A program made the position numbers and the translations under genes. DNA of 37,449 nt from Rhodobacteraceae bacterium UBA2776 (GTDB lineage: Bacteria > Pseudomonadota > Alphaproteobacteria > Rhodobacterales > Rhodobacteraceae): positions 1 through 37,449 of the forward strand of contig DEIK01000117.1 in NCBI GenBank assembly GCA_002352425.1. Direction: 5' to 3'. The notes under the pieces are model-generated. The model saw nothing but the letters and a program-made list of their open reading frames with translations, was not told where the DNA came from and did no database searches. Shown one piece after another: positions 17,201 through 24,077 of this stretch (position 1 is the first letter of the stretch; every line of letters starts with the position of its first letter).

Positions 17201-17735
17201 ATTACAAGCTGACGAACCCCGCAACGGGTTGCCGATTGTGGTTGGTGGCTGCACGTTGAGTGAGGTTCCTTTTCGGGTTTTGACCTCTGTATCCCCTTAC
17301 AAAGGCAAGGAAACGCAATTGAGCGAGGCTCTGGTAAAGGCCCATGGGATGCGGCTGGCGGCCCCCAACCGCAGCACAGGTAAAGCCGATGCGCGATGTG
17401 TTTGGTTTGGTCATGGGCAGGTGCTGTTGATTGGACCAAAGCCTGACAAGGGCTTGGCCAAGTCAGCCGCCATCGTGGAGCAATCCGACAGCTGGGTCAG
17501 CCTGCGTTTGCAGGGGGCGGAGGCGCCCGATGTGCTGGCGCGCTTGACCTCGATTGATCTGCGGTCTGCTGTGTTTAAGCGCGGTCACACTGCCCGCACG
17601 GAATTGCGACACATGATGGTGTCGATCACCCGCGTCGGGCAAGAGGCGTTCGAGGTTATGGCGTTCCGGTCGATGGCGGAAACGCTGCAACATGATTTGC
17701 AAGACGCGATGGAATCTGTGGCAGCGCAGGGTTAA
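17193..17735 (+). CDS. soxG: Sarcosine oxidase, gamma subunit
   Basis: This is the fourth subunit of the heterotetramer, a small protein with a GcvT/YgfZ-like fold that helps bind folate and FMN. The frame is open from 17154, but GAAGGAGGG at 17177-17185 favours the GTG at 17193, giving 180 residues that overlap soxA by eight bases. Family features include the central SWVSLRLQGAEAPDVLARLTSIDL, then GHTARTELRHMMV and VMAFRSMAETL near the end. It closes the sox operon; 164 bp follow before dnaG. Confidence 0.92.
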   Translation: MVELQADEPRNGLPIVVGGCTLSEVPFRVLTSVSPYKGKETQLSEALVKAHGMRLAAPNRSTGKADARCVWFGHGQVLLIGPKPDKGLAKSAAIVEQSDSWVSLRLQGAEAPDVLARLTSIDLRSAVFKRGHTARTELRHMMVSITRVGQEAFEVMAFRSMAETLQHDLQDAMESVAAQG

Positions 17736-17783
17736 AGCAGGGTTGAAATTGGCTGTATAAATTCCATATGAAAACCATGTGAG

Positions 17784-17809
17784 ATCTCTTTCGAAGTGAA
17801 GAAAGAGAT
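17784..17809 (+). other. Nine-bp hairpin in the dnaG leader
   Basis: ATCTCTTTC (17784-17792) and GAAAGAGAT (17801-17809) are perfect inverted repeats with an 8-nt loop. The stem lies between soxG (ends 17735) and dnaG (starts 17900) and has no following T run on either strand. It may be a soxG 3' stability element, a weak terminator or an operator. Confidence 0.5.
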
Positions 17810-17899
17810 TCTATGCCTACGGCGTGGATATTTACGGAACAATGATAGGGATGATCCAGTGCCTTGTAGTGAGGGGCTGGATGCGGGATAAATGGGACT

Positions 17900-19852
17900 A
17901 TGAGTCTGCCACCTGGTTTCTTGGAAGAATTGCGCACCCGCATCAGCCTGACTGATGTTGTCGGGCGCAAGGTGATGTGGGACACTCGTAAATCCAATCC
18001 GGGCAAGGGTGATATGTGGGCGCCGTGCCCGTTCCATCAGGAAAAGACCGCCAGTTTTCACGTCGATGACCGCAAAGGGTTTTATTACTGCTTTGGCTGT
18101 CACGCCAAGGGGGATGCGATCTCATTCGTGCGCGAAACGGAAAACGTCGGCTTTATGGAAGCGGTCGAGATTATTGCCCGCGAGGCCGGCATGCCGGTGC
18201 CCAAACGTGATCCGGTGGCCCAAGCCAAATCGGATCGGCGCACACAACTGGCCGAGGTGATGGAGCAGGCGGTGCAGTTTTTCCGCCTGCAATTAAAGAC
18301 CGCAAATGCTGCACAAGCGCGGGAATATTTGGCCGGGCGCGGGTTGTCCGAGGCTGCCCAAGATCGTTGGGAAATCGGCTTTGCACCCAATGGTCGCCAA
18401 GGGGTATTTGCGCATCTGACCGGCAAAGGCATTGATGCCGAGTTGGTGATTGACGCCGGATTGGCCGCGCGTCCAGATGATGGTCGTGATCCCTATGACA
18501 GGTTTCGCGACCGGATCATTTTCCCTATTCGCGATGCTCGGGGCCGGGCAATTGCACTGGGGGGCCGTGCGATGGACCCCAATGCGCGGGCCAAATATCT
18601 GAATTCGCCGGAAACGGAGCTGTTTGATAAGGGCCGCAGCCTGTATAACCTTGGCCCCGCCCGCGAGGCGGCTGGCAAAGGCGTGCCGCTGATTGTCGCT
18701 GAGGGGTACATGGACGTGATCGCCTTGGTCGAGGCCGGTTTTCAGTCCTGTGTCGCGCCCTTGGGGACCGCCATCACCGAAAGCCAGTTGCAGATGATGT
18801 GGCGGGTGTCGCCCGAGCCGTTGATTGCGCTGGACGGCGACCGCGCAGGTCTGCAGGCGGCGATGCGGCTGATTGATTTGGCCTTGCCACAACTTGAGGC
18901 GGGGCAATCTTTGCGCTTTGCTTTGATGCCTGAAGGGCAGGACCCTGACGACGTGCTAAAATCTCATGGCCGTGCCACGATGCAAGGTTTTCTGGACAAG
19001 GCCCTGCCGATGGTACAGCTGTTGTGGCAGCGCGAAACCGATGGCGGGATCTATGACAGCCCCGAGCGCAAGGCCGCATTGGACAAGAACCTGAGAGCGG
19101 CAATTTCGACCATTAAAGATGTGTCCATTCGGGGGCATTATGGTGAAGCGATCAAGCAGATGCGCTGGGAGTTGTTTTCCCCAAAGCGTGCCAGCCAAGA
19201 CAAGGGGCCGTGGAAAAAAGGCGCATGGAAAGAAAAGCCGGCCCCCGTGCAACCCAGCACGAAATCTTCATTGCTGGGCAATGCGGGGCAAGGGGCCGAG
19301 GAACATCTGCGCGAGGCGGTCATTTTGGCGACTTTGGTGATGAACCCAAAGATATTAGCCGATTTCGAGAGTGCCTTGGAACGGATGGATTTTCGCAGTC
19401 ACGAGCATCGTTTGGTGCGGGATTGCATTTTGCGCATTGGTGCGGCCGAGGATTTGCATGAGCGGATTGAGATGACAGCCGGAGCCGAGTTGGCGGCTGT
19501 TTTGGCCCCGCGCCATGTGCAGATTTCCCCCGCCGTACGTGCGCCGGGGGATGCAAAAATTGCGGCGATGTGTGTGGCGGAAGAGCTGGCCAAATTGGAC
19601 GCCAAGCGCGGTGTTCTGCGCGAGATTGATGATGCGATGGAGGACATCGACGGGCTGGTTGATGAGGGGCTGACATGGCGCTTGAGCCAAGCTGCCGAAG
19701 CGGTAAATCGGGCCGAGCGCAGCGAAAGCAAAGATGCTGCTGTGTTCGACACCGCCCCCAATGGCGCGCAGTTGGATCGCGGCGAACGCGACGCATTGGC
19801 CCGTCTTATGGGCCAAATTGAGCAAAAGAGTGACGATCAGAGCAAAAAGTGA
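17900..19852 (+). CDS. dnaG: DNA primase
   Basis: DnaG makes the RNA primers for replication. The 650-residue product has the N-terminal zinc-binding domain with C43, H46, C64 and C67 (CPFH...CFGC). The RNA polymerase and TOPRIM core follows with VAEGYMDVIAL near 265 and the metal-binding ALDGDRAG near 310. The C-terminal part, from about 430, is the poorly conserved helicase-interaction region. The ribosome site before the ATG is weak (GGGAT then TGGGACT), which fits low expression. It is followed by rpoD, as in many proteobacteria, but rpsU is not in front of it here. Confidence 0.97.
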   Translation: MSLPPGFLEELRTRISLTDVVGRKVMWDTRKSNPGKGDMWAPCPFHQEKTASFHVDDRKGFYYCFGCHAKGDAISFVRETENVGFMEAVEIIAREAGMPVPKRDPVAQAKSDRRTQLAEVMEQAVQFFRLQLKTANAAQAREYLAGRGLSEAAQDRWEIGFAPNGRQGVFAHLTGKGIDAELVIDAGLAARPDDGRDPYDRFRDRIIFPIRDARGRAIALGGRAMDPNARAKYLNSPETELFDKGRSLYNLGPAREAAGKGVPLIVAEGYMDVIALVEAGFQSCVAPLGTAITESQLQMMWRVSPEPLIALDGDRAGLQAAMRLIDLALPQLEAGQSLRFALMPEGQDPDDVLKSHGRATMQGFLDKALPMVQLLWQRETDGGIYDSPERKAALDKNLRAAISTIKDVSIRGHYGEAIKQMRWELFSPKRASQDKGPWKKGAWKEKPAPVQPSTKSSLLGNAGQGAEEHLREAVILATLVMNPKILADFESALERMDFRSHEHRLVRDCILRIGAAEDLHERIEMTAGAELAAVLAPRHVQISPAVRAPGDAKIAAMCVAEELAKLDAKRGVLREIDDAMEDIDGLVDEGLTWRLSQAAEAVNRAERSESKDAAVFDTAPNGAQLDRGERDALARLMGQIEQKSDDQSKK

Positions 19853-19898
19853 ACGCTTTGGTGAGGAATAGGTAAAGAAATCAGGGTAAACGTATTGC

Positions 19899-19947
19899 GA
19901 ATCAGTGATTCGCCGTGTTGATTCGTTTTAGCACTTCGATTCGAATC
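19899..19947. promoter_or_regulatory. Cluster of five GANTC sites upstream of rpoD
   Basis: GANTC is the target of the alphaproteobacterial cell-cycle methylase CcrM. Five sites lie in 49 bp: 19899-19903, 19907-19911, 19920-19924, 19938-19942 and 19943-19947. The first two form the inverted repeat GAATCA-G-TGATTC and the last two the perfect palindrome GATTCGAATC. The cluster is 27-75 bp before the rpoD ATG, in its promoter or leader. In Caulobacter, GcrA acts at methylated GANTC promoters; a similar role here is inference. Confidence 0.7.
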
Positions 19948-19973
19948 ACCCGCATCCGGAAGGACCTCGTTAA

Positions 19974-21929
19974 ATGGCCGCTAAAGACACCGACGACAAA
20001 GACGATATCGCCGACACAGGACAAGCCGCTGTTAAAAAGATGATCGCCGAGGGGCGGGAGCGGGGCTATATCACCTACGATCAGTTGAACAAGGTCTTGC
20101 CACCCGAACAGGTGAGCAGCGAACAGATTGAAGACGTGATGTCGATGTTGTCGGAAATGGGCATTAACATCATCGAAGATGACGAAGAGGAGGAAAAGGG
20201 TCCGACCGACCTGGCCACGACCTCGGGTACTCAAGAAATTGCGTTGACTGTCACCGGTGGTGAGAAACTGGATCGCACCGATGATCCGGTACGAATGTAT
20301 TTGCGCGAAATGGGCAGTGTTGAACTGCTGAGCCGTGAGGGCGAGATCGCGATTGCCAAGCGCATTGAGGCTGGGCGCAACACAATGATTTTGGGGCTGT
20401 GTGAAAGCCCGCTGACCTTCAACGCGATCACCATTTGGCGTGACGAGCTGTTGACAGAAGAGATTTTGCTACGTGATGTGATTGACCTGGAAACCACATT
20501 CGGCAACACAATGGGCGAAGACGAAGAGGAAGAGCCCGTCGTCGCCCCAACGGCCGAGGGGGGCGCCGACGAGAAGAAAGAAGAAGCGCAAGAGCTGGAC
20601 GCCGATGGCAATCCGATTGCGCAAGACGACGATGATGACGACGAGGAAGAACAAGCTAACCTGTCTTTGGCGGCGATGGAAGCGGCGCTGAAACCACGGG
20701 TTTTGGAAACGCTTGACCTGATTGCGCGCGACTATGCGCTGTTGTCAGAAATGCAGGACACACGGATTTCGGCGACGCTGAACGAGGACGAAAGTTTCAG
20801 CAAAAAGGCCGAGACCAAATACCAGAAATTGCGCACGGAAATTGTGACTTTGGTGAATGAATTGCACCTGCATAACAACCGGATCGAGGCGTTGATCGAC
20901 CAGTTGTACGGCGTGAACCGCAAGATCATGTCGATCGACAGCAATATGGTGAAACTGGCCGACCAAGCGCGGATTAACCGCCGCGAGTTTATCGAGGCTT
21001 ACCGTGATCATGAGCTGGATCCAATGTGGATGGAGCAAATGGCCGAAAAGACCGGCCGCGGTTGGCAAGCTTTGTTTGAGCGCTCGACCCCGAAAATCGA
21101 AGAGCTGCGCGGCGAGATGGCCCAAGTAGGGCAGTATATCGGGTTGGATATTTCCGAATTCCGCCGCATCGTGCAGCAGGTTCAAAAGGGCGAAAAAGAA
21201 GCCCGCCAAGCCAAGAAAGAAATGGTCGAAGCCAACCTGCGTTTGGTGATTTCGATTGCGAAGAAATACACCAACCGCGGGCTGCAATTCCTTGATTTAA
21301 TTCAAGAAGGTAACATTGGCCTGATGAAAGCGGTGGATAAATTTGAATATCGCCGTGGCTATAAATTCAGCACTTACGCCACATGGTGGATCCGTCAGGC
21401 GATCACGCGCAGCATCGCCGATCAGGCCCGCACCATCCGTATTCCGGTGCATATGATCGAAACCATCAACAAATTGGTGCGGACTGGTCGCCAGATGTTG
21501 CATGAAATTGGCCGCGAACCAACGCCCGAGGAATTGGCCGAGAAGCTGAAAATGCCACTTGAGAAAGTGCGCAAGGTGATGAAAATCGCCAAAGAGCCGA
21601 TTTCCTTGGAAACACCAATTGGCGACGAAGAAGACAGCCAATTGGGCGACTTCATCGAGGATAAGAACGCGGTCCTGCCGCTGGATTCGGCCATTCAGGA
21701 AAACCTGAAAGAAACCACCACGCGGGTTCTGTCATCGCTCACACCACGTGAGGAACGGGTTTTGCGGATGCGGTTTGGCATCGGCATGAACACCGACCAC
21801 ACGCTGGAAGAAGTCGGGCAGCAATTTTCGGTGACACGCGAACGTATTCGTCAGATCGAGGCCAAGGCGTTGCGGAAATTGAAGCATCCAAGCCGGTCAC
21901 GGAAGTTAAGATCATTCTTGGATCAATGA
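19974..21929 (+). CDS. rpoD: RNA polymerase primary sigma factor (sigma-70)
   Basis: This housekeeping sigma factor directs RNA polymerase to most promoters. The 651-residue product has region 1.1 at the N-terminus (IAEGRERGYITYDQLNKVLP), region 1.2 with DPVRMYLREMG near 102, and a non-conserved insert containing an acidic run (DDDDDDEEEQ near 220). Region 2 is textbook, from LIQEGNIGLMKAVDKFEY to YATWWIRQAITR. Regions 3 and 4 follow, with region 4.2 near the end (TRERIRQIEAKALRKLKHP). GGAAGGA lies upstream of the ATG. The acidic insert is usual for proteobacterial RpoD. A small ORF starts inside its stop codon. Confidence 0.98.
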   Translation: MAAKDTDDKDDIADTGQAAVKKMIAEGRERGYITYDQLNKVLPPEQVSSEQIEDVMSMLSEMGINIIEDDEEEEKGPTDLATTSGTQEIALTVTGGEKLDRTDDPVRMYLREMGSVELLSREGEIAIAKRIEAGRNTMILGLCESPLTFNAITIWRDELLTEEILLRDVIDLETTFGNTMGEDEEEEPVVAPTAEGGADEKKEEAQELDADGNPIAQDDDDDDEEEQANLSLAAMEAALKPRVLETLDLIARDYALLSEMQDTRISATLNEDESFSKKAETKYQKLRTEIVTLVNELHLHNNRIEALIDQLYGVNRKIMSIDSNMVKLADQARINRREFIEAYRDHELDPMWMEQMAEKTGRGWQALFERSTPKIEELRGEMAQVGQYIGLDISEFRRIVQQVQKGEKEARQAKKEMVEANLRLVISIAKKYTNRGLQFLDLIQEGNIGLMKAVDKFEYRRGYKFSTYATWWIRQAITRSIADQARTIRIPVHMIETINKLVRTGRQMLHEIGREPTPEELAEKLKMPLEKVRKVMKIAKEPISLETPIGDEEDSQLGDFIEDKNAVLPLDSAIQENLKETTTRVLSSLTPREERVLRMRFGIGMNTDHTLEEVGQQFSVTRERIRQIEAKALRKLKHPSRSRKLRSFLDQ

Positions 21930-22321
21930 TTTACGCGGTCATAGCGGGCGCTTTCTTGGTTTTTCTTGGCCTCATGTTACCTTCAGTGAGCGGAGCTAAA
22001 TCAAAGTCAAAAACTGGTGTGATTAGTCTTGAGGCTTTAATGGAGCAAGTAGTGCTTTGCGAACCAGCCTCCGGTTCCTGCATCGAATTTACTGTGTTTC
22101 GTCAAAGCGGCAATTTTGAACGACAAACCGTTTTTTATTCGCGTAGTGAAGCGCTTTCTAGTGCGAATAAGCTGTTTCGTAGAGCGAAAGAGGATAGCGT
22201 TAGAATTTGGAAGAACGAAGAAACAATTCTGGATATCCGCCGCCCATATGGGTCATTAAAAGGGACGCGAGAAGGGCGAAAAATATGGGGAGTAGATATC
22301 CGAATAGTTTTAGAAGAATAG
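21926..22321 (+). CDS. Hypothetical small membrane-anchored or secreted protein overlapping the rpoD stop
   Basis: The ATG overlaps the rpoD stop by four bases (ATGA), so translation would be coupled; no separate strong ribosome site is visible. The 131-residue product starts with a hydrophobic segment, IYAVIAGAFLVFLGLMLPSVSGA, acting as a signal or anchor. The remainder is polar and mixed alpha/beta, containing FTVFRQSGNFERQTVFY and two cysteines (CEPASGSC). No family is recognised. By hand count its GC is about 44% (174 of 396), clearly lower than the genes on either side, suggesting foreign origin or a fast-evolving gene. A chance ORF is possible, but coupling and a coherent N-terminus argue for a gene. 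Confidence 0.6.
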   Translation: MIYAVIAGAFLVFLGLMLPSVSGAKSKSKTGVISLEALMEQVVLCEPASGSCIEFTVFRQSGNFERQTVFYSRSEALSSANKLFRRAKEDSVRIWKNEETILDIRRPYGSLKGTREGRKIWGVDIRIVLEE

Positions 22322-22390
22322 AGGAATGTGAGATAGTATCCTACTTCCCGCAACCCAGTTTCTTCAGCAAATGTAGAATCTATAACCGAT

Positions 22391-22795
22391 ATGCAAACCA
22401 CCTTCACGATCCAAACCCGCGGCCCTGGCCTTTGTGAGTTCACCCGACAGGTGGCCGATTGGGTCACAGGCGACGGGCTTTTGACGCTCCTTGTTCAGCA
22501 CACCTCGGCGTCCTTGCTCATTCAAGAAAATGCCGACCCAGAAGTGCAGGTCGATATGCAGGGTTTCTTTCACCGCTTGGTGCCGCCCACAACCGACCCC
22601 AGCATGGCCTATCTGACCCACACATATGAGGGCCCAGACGACATGCCTGCCCATATCAAGGCGGCGATGTTGCCGGTCAGCTTGTCAATTCCTGTCATGA
22701 ATGGCCAATTGCAGCTGGGAAACTGGCAGGGAATTTACCTTTTCGAACATCGGGACGCAAAACACACCAGAAATGTCGTCGCACATCTGGGATAG
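22391..22795 (+). CDS. YjbQ-family (UPF0047) protein
   Basis: This 134-residue protein matches the YjbQ/UPF0047 family, compact trimeric proteins with a conserved metal-binding-like site. Some members have been reported to have weak thiamine-phosphate synthase activity. Signature segments are visible: VQHTSASLLIQENADPEV (36-53), with a conserved His and Asp, and LGNWQGIYLFEHR (113-125) near the C-terminus. The biological role remains open in the family. It lies about 70 bp after the low-GC ORF and 100 bp before nrdR on the same strand. Confidence 0.93.
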   Translation: MQTTFTIQTRGPGLCEFTRQVADWVTGDGLLTLLVQHTSASLLIQENADPEVQVDMQGFFHRLVPPTTDPSMAYLTHTYEGPDDMPAHIKAAMLPVSLSIPVMNGQLQLGNWQGIYLFEHRDAKHTRNVVAHLG

Positions 22796-22895
22796 GCGAT
22801 CATTATCTAGCGGATGCATTTCCCCACTACACAAAGCGTTGCGGCTGGCCTATAGTGCCTGTGGATAACTAATGCCCTAACCCAATGGAGAGGCT

Positions 22896-23363
22896 ATGCG
22901 CTGCCCTTTTTGCGGAAACGTCGATACCCAAGTTAAAGATTCAAGACCAGCCGAAGACCACGCGGCCATCCGGCGGCGGCGGTTTTGTCCGGCCTGTGCC
23001 GGGCGGTTTACCACCTACGAGCGGGTGCAATTGCGCGACCTTGTGGTGATCAAATCCAATGGTCGGCGCGAAGAATTTGGCCGCGATAAGCTAGAGCGCT
23101 CCATCCGGATGGCGCTGCAAAAACGCCCTGTTGAAGCCGAGCGTATGGACCAGATGATTTCCGGTATCATCCGCCGTCTGGAAAGCATGGGTGAAACCGA
23201 CATCAAATCCGAAGTGATCGGTGAGATTGTGATGGAGTCACTGGCCCGCATCGACACGGTGGCATATGTACGGTTTGCAAGTGTTTACAAGGACTTCCAA
23301 GAGGCTGACGATTTTGATAAATTTGTCAGCGAGCTGCGTCCAAGCGAGGAATCCGATAGTTAA
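22896..23363 (+). CDS. nrdR: Transcriptional repressor NrdR
   Basis: NrdR represses ribonucleotide reductase genes in response to the ATP/dATP balance. The 155-residue product has the N-terminal zinc ribbon with C3, C6, C31 and C34 (CPFC...CPAC). The ATP-cone domain follows from about residue 49 (VIKSNGRREEFGRDKLERSI) to the AYVRFASVYKDF motif near 133. GGAGAGG lies just before the ATG. In many bacteria it is near ribD or glyA; neither is in this window. Confidence 0.97.
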   Translation: MRCPFCGNVDTQVKDSRPAEDHAAIRRRRFCPACAGRFTTYERVQLRDLVVIKSNGRREEFGRDKLERSIRMALQKRPVEAERMDQMISGIIRRLESMGETDIKSEVIGEIVMESLARIDTVAYVRFASVYKDFQEADDFDKFVSELRPSEESDS

Positions 23364-23401
23364 TCAGTTGCGCGCGCTGAGTGCGGCGCGCGCTTAACAG
23401 A

Positions 23402-24074
23402 CTATCGGCCGCCCGACACGTTCAGGGTGCTGCCCGTCACATAAGACGATTTTTCCGACATCAACCACAGTGTTGCCCATGCGTTTCATCGGAATCCAAC
23501 GCTCCATTCGGGTGCCGCGATCGGGTTCGGCACCTTTGGCGTGGATTTCAGTATCAATGAAGCCGGGGCGGATGCCGACCACGCACACACCCTCATTCGC
23601 GACCTCTTGGGACAGGCCGATGGTCAGCGTGTCGATGGCCCCCTTGGTAGCAGCATAATCAACATATTGTTTACCCGCCCCAAGGGTGGCAGCGATCGGG
23701 GACATATTGACGATGACCCCGCCCGCGCCACCAAACCGCGTCGACATCCGGCGCACGGCTGGGCCTGGGACCAGAAATGCGCCGATCACATTGATGTCGA
23801 AGATACGGCGTAGACGAGCATGGTCAATTCCATCGACCCGTGCCGCTATATCAACGATACCGGCGTTGTTCACGATGGTATTTAGTTGTTTGAAATATTT
23901 GTCAAAAGCGGCAAATAGGGCGTCGATTTACGCAGGGTCCGCCACATTGCATTGATAGGTCACGTAACGTCCGCCAGCTATGGTGACGTCGGCCGCCACA
24001 GTTTGGGCTGCCAATCGCGCGACGGCAGCGCCAATTCCGACCGATCCACCGGTGACCAAAACGGTTTTACGCAT
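23402..24074 (-). pseudogene. Short-chain dehydrogenase/reductase pseudogene
   Basis: Read on the minus strand, this starts M-R-K-T-V-L-V-T-G-G-S-V-G-I-G (SDR cofactor motif) and contains NNAGIVD, a catalytic YAATK (Y-x-x-x-K) and RPGFIDTEIHA. Three lesions are visible. About 20-30 residues are missing after A-R-L-A-A, in frame. A TAA stop interrupts the frame at 23928-23930. Near 23471 the frame shifts, so the expected ending EKSSYVTGSTLNVSGGR is read in another frame and stops at 23402. An intact distal ORF (23394-23873) remains but lacks the cofactor-binding domain. It begins four bases after the pepN stop with a good ribosome site, so it was once the second gene of a pepN operon. Confidence 0.88.
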
Positions 24075-24077
24075 GGG

